Positions 56,373 through 64,000 of a stretch of DNA of 64,000 nt are shown here, piece after piece. The stretch comes from Ottowia testudinis (GTDB lineage: Bacteria > Pseudomonadota > Gammaproteobacteria > Burkholderiales > Burkholderiaceae_C): NCBI RefSeq assembly GCF_017498525.1, contig NZ_CP071796.1, positions 1,488,001-1,552,000 on the forward strand, in the 5' to 3' direction. The position numbers and the translations under genes are program-made. The notes beneath the pieces were generated by a model, which was not told the origin of the DNA, ran no database searches, and saw only the letters and a program-made list of their open reading frames with translations. Numbering within the stretch: the first letter of the stretch is position 1; every line of letters begins with the position of its first letter.

Positions 56373-59300
56373 CTATGAGGCGGGGGTGGCGCGCGCGCCC
56401 TGGCCGAAGCGGCGCTTGAGCCAGCCAGACAGATCGTCCAGATAGCAATAGACCACCGGCACCACCACCAGCGTCAGCAGTGATGAGGTGATGACGCCGC
56501 CGATCACGGCCTGACCCATGGGGCCGCGCTGCTCAGAACCTTCGGTGACGGCAAAGGCCAGCGGCACCATGCCGAACACCATGGCCAGCGTCGTCATCAG
56601 GATGGGGCGCAGCCGCACGCGGGCGGCGGCCAGCAGGGCGGGCTCGCGCGCCAGCGGTTCGCTGTGGCCGGTTTCGCCCGCGCGGCCTTCGCGCGCGCGG
56701 ATGGCAAAGTCGACCAGCAAAATCGCGTTCTTGGTCACCAGCCCCATCAGCATGACGATGCCGATGATGGAAAACATCGACATGCTGCTGCCGAACATGA
56801 GCAGCGACAGCACCACGCCGATCAGCGTGAGCGGCAGCGAGGTCATCAGCGCCAGCGGCTGCAAGAAGCTCTTGAACTGGCTGGCCAGGATCATGTAGAT
56901 GAAGATGATGGCCATGGCCAGCGCCTGCAGGGCGTAGACAAAGCTCTCTTGCATGTCGCGCGTGGCGCCGCCAAAGCTGTAGCGGTAGCCGGGCGGAAAC
57001 GCGATCTGGTCGAGCAGGGCGCGAATGTCGGCCGACACCTCGCCCGTGGTGCGGCCCGCCAGGTTGGCGGTGATCTGGATCTCGCGCAGCATGGCGCGGC
57101 GGTTGATCTGGTTGGTGCCGCTGGCCTCGGTCAGCGTGGCCACCTGGTTCAGCCGCACGGTGCGCGGCGTGCCGTCGGCGTTCATGCCGGCGGTGAGTGG
57201 CAGGCGCTCCAGATCTTGCAGCGTGGTGCGCGCTTGCGGCGCTAGCCGCACGATGACGTCGTAGGTCTGGTCGTCGGGCGCGCGCCAGTTGCCGGCAATG
57301 CTGCCGGCCACCAGGGTGCGCAGCGACGCGGCGATCTGCGCGGTGGGCAGGCCCAGCTCGGATGCGGCCTCGCGCTTGACGCTGAGTTCCACCGTCGGCT
57401 TGTCGGGCTTGCTGCTCGAATCCAGATCGACCAGGCCGGGGATGGTGCGCAGCTGCGCCATCAGCGGGCGCGCCAAGCGCTCCAGCTCGGCCTGGTCAGG
57501 CCCTTGCAGCGAGAACTCGATCTGCTTTTGCCCGCCCACCGGCTCCAGCAGACCGGCCTGCGTCACCGTGATGCCAGGCACGGCGCGCAGGCGCTCGCGA
57601 AAGTCGGCCGCCAGCTGCTGCGCGCTGCGCGTGCGCTGGTGCCGATCGACCAGGCGGATGTAGAGGCTGGCATTGGTCTTGCCCGCGGCCATGCCGCTGT
57701 TGAGGGTGGTGACGGTGTAGCGCACCTCGGGGAAGCCGCGGATGAGGGCGTCCACCTGCCGCGCCTTGGCCTCGGTGGCTTGCAACGACGAGCCTTGCGG
57801 GGTGTAGAAGGCGACGTTGGTTTCAGAAAAGTCCGCCTGCGGCACGAACTCGGTGCCCAGCAGGCGCACCATGGCCACGCTCAGGGCGAAGATGGCGCCG
57901 GCAATCAGCAGCGTCAGCAGCTTGTGCCCCAGCGCCCAGCGCAGCAGGCGCTCGTAACCGGCGGCCAGGCGCTCGGTCGCGCGGTCGAACCAGCCGGTGA
58001 CGCGGCCCAGCGTTTTGTCGTACAGCGTGACGGGCGGCCCTTGCCGGCCGTGTGTGTGGATGCTCGGGTCGTGCCAGACCGACGACAGCATGGGGTCCAG
58101 CGTGAAGGCGACGAACATCGAGATCAGCACCGCCGCCACGATGGTGAGGCCGAATTCGTGGAAGAACTTGCCGATGATGCCCTGCATGAAGCCGATCGGC
58201 AGAAACACCGCCACGATCGACAGCGTGGTGGCCAGCACCGCCAGGCCGATCTCCTGCGTGCCGTCCATGGCGGCGGCAAAGCTGCCCTTGCCCATCTGGG
58301 CGTGGCGCACGATGTTCTCGCGCACCACGATGGCGTCGTCGATCAGCAGGCCCACGCACAGGCTCAGCGCCATCAGCGTGATCATGTTGATGGTGAAGCC
58401 GAACAGCTGCATGAAGAAGAAGGTGCCAACGATCGAGATCGGCAGCGTCAGCCCCGTGATGACGGTGCTGCGCCACGAGTTGAGGAACAGGAACACGATC
58501 AGCACCGTCAGCACCGCGCCCTCGATCAGCGTCTGCCGCACGTTGGTGACGGCCACGCGGATCGGGCGTGAGAGGTCGGTGACGGGTTCGAGCCTGATGC
58601 CCGGCGGCAACTCGGCGCGCAGCGCGGTGATGGCCTGGTTGAGGCCATCGACCACCTGGATCGTGTTTTCGTCCTGCGCTTTCTGCACCGACACGCCCAG
58701 CGTGGGCTGGCCGTTGTAGAGCGCCAGCGACTCCTGCTCTTGCGCGCCGTCGTGCACGGTGGCGACCTGGTTCAGGTAGATCGGCGAGCCGCCGCGCCGG
58801 GCCACGATGATGCGGCCGAAGTCCTCCGGCCGCTGCATGCGGCCTTCGAGCTGCACCGTCAGCTCCTGCGCGCGGGTGCGCACGGGGCCGAGCGGCTGGT
58901 TCTGGTTCTCGCCGCGCACGGCCTGCAAAATTTGCTCGGGCGTCACGCCCAGCGCCTCCATGGCCGGCGGCTGCAGGTAGATGTTGAGTTCGCGTTTGGT
59001 GGCGCCCACCAGGTTGACGGCACCGACGCCGCGCACGTTTTCCAGGCGCTTTTTCAAAACCTGATCCGACCAGTTGGTCAGCTCGATGGGCGAGAGCGTC
59101 TTTGGCCCGGCCTGGGCGTCGGGCAGCACGGCCAGCGACCAGATGGCGCGGCTGGTGGGGTCGAAGCGCAGCACGCGCGGTTCTTTCACCTCGTCGCGCA
59201 GCAGCGGACGCACCTGGCCGATTTTTTCGCGCACGTCGTCGGCGGCCTTGCGGCCGTTGATGTGCAGTTGGAACTCGATGATGACGACCGACATGCCCTC

Positions 59301-59555
59301 GTAGCTGCGCGAGGTGAGGGCGTTGATGCCGGCGATGGAGTTGACGGCTTCCTCAACCTTCTTGGTGACCTCGGCTTCGACGATGGCGGGCGAGGCGCCG
59401 GGGTATTCGGCGGTGACGACAACGACCGGGAAGTCGATGTTGGGGAACTGGTCCACCTGCAGGCGCTGCAGCGAGAACAGGCCGAGCACCACGAAGGCGA
59501 GCATCACCATGGTGGCGAACACCGGGTTGCGCAGGCTGACTTGGGTGAACCACAT
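56373..59555 (-). CDS. RND efflux pump permease (AcrB/MdtC type)
   Basis: 1060-aa inner-membrane proton/drug antiporter. It has 12 transmembrane helices with two large periplasmic loops. The proton-relay pair is in LCVGLLIDDAIVVRENIVRH. Other hallmarks are the N-terminal RNPVFATMVMLAFVVLGLFSLQRLQVDQFPNIDFPVV and GMSVVIIEFQL, and the C-terminal MLMGLVTKNAILLVDFAIRAR and PILMTTLAMVFGMVPLAF. It probably pairs with the adaptor at 60296, from which a 740-bp repeat patch separates it, and may use the nearby TolC protein. Substrates are unknown. Confidence 0.95.
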   Translation of the reverse strand: MWFTQVSLRNPVFATMVMLAFVVLGLFSLQRLQVDQFPNIDFPVVVVTAEYPGASPAIVEAEVTKKVEEAVNSIAGINALTSRSYEGMSVVIIEFQLHINGRKAADDVREKIGQVRPLLRDEVKEPRVLRFDPTSRAIWSLAVLPDAQAGPKTLSPIELTNWSDQVLKKRLENVRGVGAVNLVGATKRELNIYLQPPAMEALGVTPEQILQAVRGENQNQPLGPVRTRAQELTVQLEGRMQRPEDFGRIIVARRGGSPIYLNQVATVHDGAQEQESLALYNGQPTLGVSVQKAQDENTIQVVDGLNQAITALRAELPPGIRLEPVTDLSRPIRVAVTNVRQTLIEGAVLTVLIVFLFLNSWRSTVITGLTLPISIVGTFFFMQLFGFTINMITLMALSLCVGLLIDDAIVVRENIVRHAQMGKGSFAAAMDGTQEIGLAVLATTLSIVAVFLPIGFMQGIIGKFFHEFGLTIVAAVLISMFVAFTLDPMLSSVWHDPSIHTHGRQGPPVTLYDKTLGRVTGWFDRATERLAAGYERLLRWALGHKLLTLLIAGAIFALSVAMVRLLGTEFVPQADFSETNVAFYTPQGSSLQATEAKARQVDALIRGFPEVRYTVTTLNSGMAAGKTNASLYIRLVDRHQRTRSAQQLAADFRERLRAVPGITVTQAGLLEPVGGQKQIEFSLQGPDQAELERLARPLMAQLRTIPGLVDLDSSSKPDKPTVELSVKREAASELGLPTAQIAASLRTLVAGSIAGNWRAPDDQTYDVIVRLAPQARTTLQDLERLPLTAGMNADGTPRTVRLNQVATLTEASGTNQINRRAMLREIQITANLAGRTTGEVSADIRALLDQIAFPPGYRYSFGGATRDMQESFVYALQALAMAIIFIYMILASQFKSFLQPLALMTSLPLTLIGVVLSLLMFGSSMSMFSIIGIVMLMGLVTKNAILLVDFAIRAREGRAGETGHSEPLAREPALLAAARVRLRPILMTTLAMVFGMVPLAFAVTEGSEQRGPMGQAVIGGVITSSLLTLVVVPVVYCYLDDLSGWLKRRFGQGARATPAS

Positions 59556-59589
59556 GGGGTTAATGCGATTTCAATGAAATCGGGTGCTG

Positions 59590-59631
59590 GCGCTTGTGGG
59601 GCAAGCGCGGGCAGCTATTGAAATGATAGTT
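59590..59631. repeat. Stem-loop dispersed repeat, full copy
   Basis: GCGCTTG (59590-59596), loop TGGGG, CAAGCGC (59602-59608), then GGGCAGCTATTGAAATGATAG. It lies 35 bp upstream of the RND permease start. Confidence 0.85.
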
Positions 59632-60066
59632 TTTTGGGGTTGGGGGCGCGGCTGGCCGGGATGTGCGCCCGGCGGCGCAGTCCCTTTCTTTTGCTCCGCC
59701 AAAAGAAAGGAACCAAAGAAAAGGCGGCCCCGCTGGCCGTGTCCCTCCGCTTCGCTGCGGGCAACCTGCGATGCTCGCGCGTGGGGCGGCGCTGCCGAAC
59801 TCACTTCGCGCTGCGCGCTTCGTTCAAACAGCGTCAGCGAGTCAGAGCACGAAGCGCGCATGCTGCGCTGCGCGCCCGCCCCACGCCCTGCGCTTCTCGG
59901 CACGGCCAGAGGGGAGGGGGCGCACATCCGGGCCATCGCTGCGCTCGGCCTTGCATTCTTGAATGCGGCTGCATTCGCCCTCTCTCGCTCTGGGAGAGGG
60001 TGGGAGTTAGGGCAACTTAGTTCACAACTGACAGCTGTTTGCGCCTGTACATCAAGCGCCGCAGAG

Positions 60067-60125
60067 GTAGGGCGGGCACTTGTGCCCGCGTGACCGTCGG
60101 TCGTGGGCACAAGTGCCCGCCCTAC
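60067..60125. repeat. 21-bp perfect inverted repeat
   Basis: The arms 60067-60087 and 60105-60125 are exact reverse complements (starting GTAGGGCGGGCACTTGTG) around a 17-base spacer. Length and perfection suggest a REP- or MITE-like mobile palindrome. Confidence 0.85.
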
Positions 60126-60295
60126 ACCTGCTCGCCCACGCCCCGCCTTGCCCCTTCTCCCGCCCGCGGGAGAGGGTCGGGGTGAGGGCGGGGAGTTCAA
60201 AAACAACAGCTGCTCGCGCTTGACGGATGTGCGCTGCAAGCTGTTTCTTCCAGAGTCCGCCGGGCAGCGCGCGGATGCGGGCTTCAAGCACCGAT

Positions 60296-61462
60296 TCATT
60301 GCCGCCCACCATTCGGGGCCGCGCGGGCCGGCACCACAGGCGCGGCCAGCTTCACCTGCGTGCCTTCGCGCAACACCCCCGCCGCGCCGCGCAGCACGCT
60401 GGCGCCGTCGGCCACGCCTTGCACGACCACCCACAGTTCGCCATCGACTTCGCCGCGCGCGCCCATCTGCACCGTGCGGTGGGCGATGCGGCCATCGGCC
60501 ACCACCTGCACGTAGGGCAGCGGCTTGTCGGTGCGCACGGCGCTCAAGGGCACGGCCAGCGCGCGCTGCTGTTCAGTGGCCAGTTGGCCCTGCGCGAACA
60601 GGCCCTGGCGCAGGCCGGGCTGCTCCGTCACGCTCAGGTAGATCAGCACGCTGCGGCTGCCGGCCTGCGCGCTGGGGTTGATGCGCGCCACGGTGGCGGG
60701 CACGGGCTGCGCCACACCTTCAATCGTCAGCAGCGCCTGCTGGCCCACGCGCACGGCCACCGAATCGGCGGGGGAGAGGGCCGCTTCCAGCTCCAGCCGG
60801 CTCAAGTCGACGATTTCGACGATGCGCGCTTCAAGGCTCACGCGCTCGCCGGGCTGCGCCAGGCGTTGCGAGATCTGGCCGCTGATGGGCGCTTTCAGCA
60901 CCGTGTCGGCCAGCGATTTGCGCACCACTTCGGTGCCGGCCTGCGCGGCGCGGTAGTTGGCCTGGGCGCTGTTCAGGCTGGCCAGGGCGTTGTCGGCCGC
61001 GGTCTTGGAGATGAAGCCCTGGCGCACCAGCGCGGCGTTGTTGTCGACCTGGCGCTGGGCAATGTCAACCTGCGCGCGGGCGGCGTCGGCCTGCTGCTGC
61101 GCCTGGCGCACGCGGTCGGCGTATTCGGTCGATTCCACGCGCGCGATCACTTGGCCGGCGGTCACCGTGTCGCCCTCGCGCACCGTCAGGCCCTGCAACT
61201 CGCCCGGCACGCGGGCCTTGACGATGGCCGAGTTGACGGCCTTCAGCGCGCCGCTGATGGGCAGGCCGCTGGTCAGATCGACCACGTGCGCGGTGGCCAG
61301 GTCGATGGCGCTCAGTTCGATCACCGGGTCTTTGGCCGGGGCCGACTGGGCCTGCTGCGCCGCTTGGCGGCTTTGATAGCCGCGCCAGCCGAACGTTGTC
61401 AGCGCCGCCAGGGAAAGCAGCACCAGGGCGATCTTCAGCCAGCGGCGGGCAGTGGGGTTCAT
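60296..61462 (-). CDS. RND efflux periplasmic adaptor (membrane fusion protein)
   Basis: 388 aa. Links an RND pump to a TolC-type channel. It has an N-terminal membrane anchor (LKIALVLLSLAALTTFGW), a lipoyl half-motif (VKARVPGELQGLTVREGDTVTAGQVIARVES), an alpha-hairpin (YADRVRQAQQQADAARAQVDIAQRQVDNNAALV), the second lipoyl half (LKAPISGQISQRLAQPGERVS) and beta-barrel and membrane-proximal domains. The ATG at 61462 lies 10 bp after the TetR gene stop, so both are in one operon. Confidence 0.94.
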   Translation of the reverse strand: MNPTARRWLKIALVLLSLAALTTFGWRGYQSRQAAQQAQSAPAKDPVIELSAIDLATAHVVDLTSGLPISGALKAVNSAIVKARVPGELQGLTVREGDTVTAGQVIARVESTEYADRVRQAQQQADAARAQVDIAQRQVDNNAALVRQGFISKTAADNALASLNSAQANYRAAQAGTEVVRKSLADTVLKAPISGQISQRLAQPGERVSLEARIVEIVDLSRLELEAALSPADSVAVRVGQQALLTIEGVAQPVPATVARINPSAQAGSRSVLIYLSVTEQPGLRQGLFAQGQLATEQQRALAVPLSAVRTDKPLPYVQVVADGRIAHRTVQMGARGEVDGELWVVVQGVADGASVLRGAAGVLREGTQVKLAAPVVPARAAPNGGRQ

Positions 61463-61472
61463 GGGGTGCGGA

Positions 61473-62126
61473 TTATTCTCGCCGCAGCCCGCGCACCACC
61501 ATGTCGGCGTGCATGGCCAGCAGCGCCAGCGGCTCGGGCAGCAGCCCGGCGGGGCAGCACGGCGCCATCGAAAAGCGCCAGGTGACCAGCTGCACCAGCG
61601 GCGCCACGATCAGGTGCGCGGCCAGGTTCAGGTCAACGTCGCGCAGCTCGCGGCGCTCGATGCCGCGCTGCACGATGCGGCGCACCAGCGCGTGGCTGGG
61701 CTGCACCACCTCGTCCTGGTAATACTGCGCCAGGTCCGGAAAGTTGGCCGCCTCGCTCATGATCAGCTTGGTCAGCCCGGCGGCGGGCGTGCCGCCGTAC
61801 TGCGTCCACCAGCGCTGGATGAATTCGCGCAGCAGCTCGGCGCTGGTGCCGGTGTAGCCGGCCACCTCGCGCATGGCGTCGGCCACGTGGCGGCCAGCGT
61901 TTTCGCGCACCACGGCCTTGAACAGCTCTTCCTTGCTGGGAAAGTACAGAAACAGCGTGCCCTTGGACACCCCGGCGCGCGCGGCCACTTCCTCCACCCG
62001 CGTGGCGGCATAGCCCTTTTCGACGAACAGGGCCAAGGCGGCTTCGAGCAATTCGCCCGGGCGCGCCTGCTTGCGGCGGGCGCGCTTGGCCGGTGCGGCG
62101 GCGGTGAGGGGGGTGACGGCGTCCAT
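61473..62126 (-). CDS. TetR/AcrR-family transcriptional regulator
   Basis: 217 aa. The N-terminal DNA-binding domain reads RKQARPGELLEAALALFVEKGYAATRVEEVAARAGVSKGTLFLYFPSKEELFKAVVREN, a typical TetR helix-turn-helix; the C-terminal ligand domain is variable and contains LLREFIQRWW. It is the first gene of the regulator-adaptor-pump operon and probably represses it. A palindrome overlapping its start codon and the -10 box is a likely autoregulatory operator. The inducing ligand is unknown. Confidence 0.94.
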   Translation of the reverse strand: MDAVTPLTAAAPAKRARRKQARPGELLEAALALFVEKGYAATRVEEVAARAGVSKGTLFLYFPSKEELFKAVVRENAGRHVADAMREVAGYTGTSAELLREFIQRWWTQYGGTPAAGLTKLIMSEAANFPDLAQYYQDEVVQPSHALVRRIVQRGIERRELRDVDLNLAAHLIVAPLVQLVTWRFSMAPCCPAGLLPEPLALLAMHADMVVRGLRRE

Positions 62127-62148
62127 TACTGACTGACTGGTTAGTAAT
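62125..62148. promoter_or_regulatory. Candidate TetR operator palindrome
   Basis: ATTACTGAC...GTTAGTAAT is an imperfect 24-bp palindrome (8 of 12 pairs match) covering the tetR start codon and touching its -10 box. Position and symmetry fit autorepression by the TetR protein. Confidence 0.6.
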
Positions 62149-62175
62149 GTTATGCAGTCGGGAAAGGAGCGTCAA
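62147..62175 (-). promoter_or_regulatory. Candidate promoter of the tetR-RND operon
   Basis: On the minus strand TTGACG (plus positions 62170-62175), a 17-base spacer, then TAACAT (62147-62152). The -35 matches 5 of 6 consensus bases, the -10 matches 4 of 6, and spacing is ideal. The -10 overlaps the palindrome over the start codon. Confidence 0.55.
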
Positions 62176-62184
62176 GCGCGGCCT

Positions 62185-62410
62185 GCTGTGAAGAACTATG
62201 AAAAGTATAGCTAATGGTTAAATATTCACCACGACTCGTCGCCGATTTGGTTTGACATTCTGGCCGGATTTCGATTTCAAACCAAAACGTCCATATCCGT
62301 CATTCCCGCGCAGGCGGGAATCCAGCCACGCCGAGGCCTCAGCACGGGATTCGCGCCTGCGCGGGAACGACGCTATCCCTGTGATCTCGCCATGGAAATG
62401 GAATGAGCCG
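62185..62410. repeat. Intergenic dispersed repeats upstream of tetR
   Basis: This gap contains an AGCTAT-type remnant (CTATGAAAAGTATAGC, about 62197-62212). It then has a 140-bp element: GTCATTCCCGCGCAGGCGGGAATCC (stem ATTCCCGC 62302-62309 with GCGGGAAT 62314-62321), AGCCACGCCGAGGCCTCAGCACGG, and a second, inverted copy ATTCGCGCCTGCGCGGGAAC. A diverged copy lies at 38645-38785. No gene is seen. Confidence 0.7.
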
Positions 62411-62475
62411 GGCGGAGGCTGATCGGGACGGGCGATATCAGAGGGCGCGCGCCGCGCGGCCCGTGGCGGCGGCCC

Positions 62476-63525
62476 TCACGCCACCAGCGGCTGCTCTTCC
62501 ATCGCTTCCAGCTGATCGCGCAGCGTGACCACCTGCCCGCGCCAGTAGTCGGGCGTGCCGAAGTCCGGGAAGCCGGCGGGAAACGCCGGGTCGTCCCAGC
62601 GCCGCGCCACCCAGGCGCTGTAGTGGATCAGCCGCAGCGTGCGCAGCGGCTCGATCAGCGCCAGCTCGCGGCGGTCGAACTCGCGCATCTGCTCGTAGCC
62701 GTCGAGCAGCGCGCCCAACTGGCGCTGGCGCTCGGCGCGCTCGCCGCCCAGCAGCATCCACACATCCTGCACCGCCGGGCCGCTGCGGCAATCGTCCAAA
62801 TCGACGAAGTGCGGCCCGCCGCCGGGCAGATCGGCGGGCGTCCACAGGATGTTGCCGGGGTGGCAGTCGGCATGCAGGCGCAGCGTGGTGATCGCGTGCG
62901 TTTCAGTATCTTTTTGGTCGCGAGTCGTGGTGGATAAAGCGCCTGATGCTATCAAGTCAATAGCGTTCTGGCTCAGATCAGCCCATTCGCGCTCCACCTC
63001 CAGCGGCAGCGCGCCGCTGGCCAGCAGCCAGTCGCGCGGCTCGGTGCCGTAGTGGGCCACGTCCACCGCCGGCCGCTGCGCAAAAGGCCGGCGCGCGCCC
63101 ACGGTGTGCAGGCGGGCCAGAAAGCGGCCGATCCATTCCAGCGTCTGCATGTCACCCGGCTCGGGCATGCGCCCGCCGCGCCGCGGGCTCACACTGAACA
63201 GAAAACCGCCGTGCTCATGCAGCGTGCGCCCGCCGATGACCAGCGGGCCGACCACCGGCACCTCGGCCGCCATCAGCTCGTGCGCAAAGGCGTGTTCCTC
63301 CTCGATTTGCACCGCGCTCCAGCGGCCGGGGCGGTAGAACTTGAGCACCACCGCCGGGTGCGCATCGGCCAGCGGCGTGCCGGGCTCCAGGTGGGCCAGG
63401 TAGACGCGGTTCTCGTAGGAGTTGAGCGCCATCAGCCGGCCATCGCCGACCAGGCCGACGCTGGCCAGCGCGTCCATCACGAAGTCGGGCGTCAGGGTTT
63501 CAAAGGGATGCGGGGATGAGGGCAT
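62476..63525 (-). CDS. srkA: SrkA/YihE-type stress-response protein kinase
   Basis: 349 aa Ser/Thr kinase of the APH fold. An N-terminal SYENRVYLAHLE...AVVLKFYRPGRW holds the nucleotide-binding Lys; the catalytic loop is LRLHADCHPGNILW and the metal-binding motif is FVDLDDCRSGPAVQDVWMLL. In E. coli YihE counters envelope-stress killing. I start at the ATG at 63525 (MPSSPHPFETLTPDFVMDAL; 63534 is possible). A repeat-like segment GCTATCAAGTCAATAGC (62948-62964) codes for AIDLIA in an extra loop. It diverges from the EVE gene. Confidence 0.92.
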   Translation of the reverse strand: MPSSPHPFETLTPDFVMDALASVGLVGDGRLMALNSYENRVYLAHLEPGTPLADAHPAVVLKFYRPGRWSAVQIEEEHAFAHELMAAEVPVVGPLVIGGRTLHEHGGFLFSVSPRRGGRMPEPGDMQTLEWIGRFLARLHTVGARRPFAQRPAVDVAHYGTEPRDWLLASGALPLEVEREWADLSQNAIDLIASGALSTTTRDQKDTETHAITTLRLHADCHPGNILWTPADLPGGGPHFVDLDDCRSGPAVQDVWMLLGGERAERQRQLGALLDGYEQMREFDRRELALIEPLRTLRLIHYSAWVARRWDDPAFPAGFPDFGTPDYWRGQVVTLRDQLEAMEEQPLVA

Positions 63526-63562
63526 GCGCGGCATTGTCGCTGCCCGCGCCACAATGGCCGGC

Positions 63563-64000
63563 ATGACCGCACCCCAATACTGGCTGATGAAATCCGAGCC
63601 CGACGAATGCTCGATCGACGACGCGCTGGCCGCGCCAAACGCCACCGTGCCCTGGACCGGCGTGCGCAACTACCAGGCGCGCAATTTCATGCGCGATGCG
63701 ATGCGGGCGGGCGACGGCGTGTTGTTCTACCACTCCAGCTGTGCCGAGCCGGGTATCGCCGGCATCGCGCGGGTGGCCTCGGGCGCGCGGGTCGATCCGA
63801 CGCAGTTCGATCCCGACTCGCCGTACTACGACCCCAAATCAAAGCCCGACGCACCGCGCTGGCAATTGGTTGACGTGCAGGCGCTGCGCAAGACGCGCGT
63901 GCTGGGGCTGGCGGAAATGCGTGGGGTGCCTGAGCTGGCCGACATGCAGGTGCTGAAGCGGGGGAATCGGTTGTCGATCACGCCGGTGACCCAAAAGGAG
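63563..64000 (+). CDS. EVE-domain protein (partial)
   Basis: The first 146 codons of an EVE-domain protein, cut by the right edge. MTAPQYWLMKSEPDECSIDDAL opens with the WLMKSEP hallmark; VPWTGVRNYQARNFMRDAMRAGDGVLFYHSS is the pocket region. EVE/PUA-like domains bind modified bases. Starts at 63554 (MAGMTAPQ) and 63563 are both in frame; the second fits the family better. It diverges from srkA over 37 bp. Confidence 0.93.
   Translation, partial: MTAPQYWLMKSEPDECSIDDALAAPNATVPWTGVRNYQARNFMRDAMRAGDGVLFYHSSCAEPGIAGIARVASGARVDPTQFDPDSPYYDPKSKPDAPRWQLVDVQALRKTRVLGLAEMRGVPELADMQVLKRGNRLSITPVTQKE

Larger units (their letters stand above)
59556..60295. repeat. 740-bp repeat-rich spacer between RND pump and adaptor
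   Basis: No gene is supported here. From left to right: a full stem-loop dispersed repeat (59590-59631); a CCTTTCTTTTG/CAAAAGAAAGG inverted repeat (59683-59693 and 59700-59710) opening an element that runs to about 60010 and includes AACCAAAGAAAAGGCGG and CCCTCTCTCGCTCTGGGAGAGGG; an AGCTGTTTGCGC...ATCAAGCGC remnant (about 60031-60060); a 21-bp perfect inverted repeat (60067-60125); a CTCCCGC/GCGGGAG hairpin (60157-60172); and another AGCTGCTCGCGCTTGA remnant (about 60209-60224). Confidence 0.75.

Noticed and set aside
59584-60093. 169-codon open frame in the RND spacer
   Set aside because: Spans several dispersed repeats, shows no family similarity, and competing frames are open on both strands.
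60103-60681. 192-codon plus-strand frame at the adaptor end
   Set aside because: Half repeat sequence, half antisense to the adaptor gene.

Overview
The window is a gene-dense, high-GC bacterial chromosome segment. It is most likely from a betaproteobacterium of the Comamonadaceae (Burkholderiales). The housekeeping block pth - rplY/ctc - prs - tRNA-Gln - ispE - lolB - TPR protein - mutM and the block mutY - rapZ - recN - nadK / hrcA are typical of that family. So is a small stem-loop repeat (GCGCTTG-loop-CAAGCGC followed by AGCTAT...ATAG) that recurs about 20 times here, both between and inside genes. The genus cannot be fixed from the sequence alone.

Bases 1-28298 (minus strand) are one long gene train. 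A peptide/nickel-type ABC transporter (two permeases, two ATPases, a substrate-binding protein running off the left edge) is split in two. Between permease C (stop at 26234) and ATPase D (start at 2696) lies a roughly 23.5 kb cassette: two tandem WGR-DUF4132 giants, a MoxR AAA+ ATPase (YehL type), a DUF5682 protein (YehM type), two more very large DUF4132 proteins without WGR, a VWA/MIDAS protein (YehP type), a small zinc-ribbon membrane protein, a SWIM zinc-finger protein (YehQ type) and an ankyrin protein. Order and content match the poorly understood E. coli yehI-yehL-yehM-yehP-yehQ cluster, but with four DUF4132 proteins instead of one. Junctions with the transporter genes are 28 bp and 2 bp, so the cassette is probably co-transcribed with them. 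This is the best candidate for a little-described system in the window.

The SWIM gene is interrupted at 3873-4077 by a stretch that starts with a near-perfect Tn5 mosaic end and looks like degraded Nextera adapter sequence. It ends against a perfect 20-bp inverted repeat. I read it as an assembly artefact, not biology.

Bases 28.4-43.5 kb hold housekeeping genes: ferredoxin, peptidyl-tRNA hydrolase, L25, PRPP synthetase, tRNA-Gln, IspE, LolB, a TPR protein whose signal peptide is out of frame, MutM, a dynamin-like GTPase, MutY, RapZ, RecN, NadK and HrcA. Bases 43.5-53.7 kb hold two tRNAs, riboflavin synthase, a DMT exporter, two alkylation-repair genes (an Ogt-type methyltransferase and an Ada/AlkA fusion), a PhoD-type phosphatase, phosphomannomutase, WaaA, and an exosortase H pair. 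Bases 53.7-62.2 kb hold a TolC protein, a rhodanese, Pcm, and an RND pump with adaptor and TetR regulator; a 740-bp patch of dispersed repeats separates the pump from its adaptor. The right edge has a SrkA/YihE kinase diverging from a partial EVE-domain gene.
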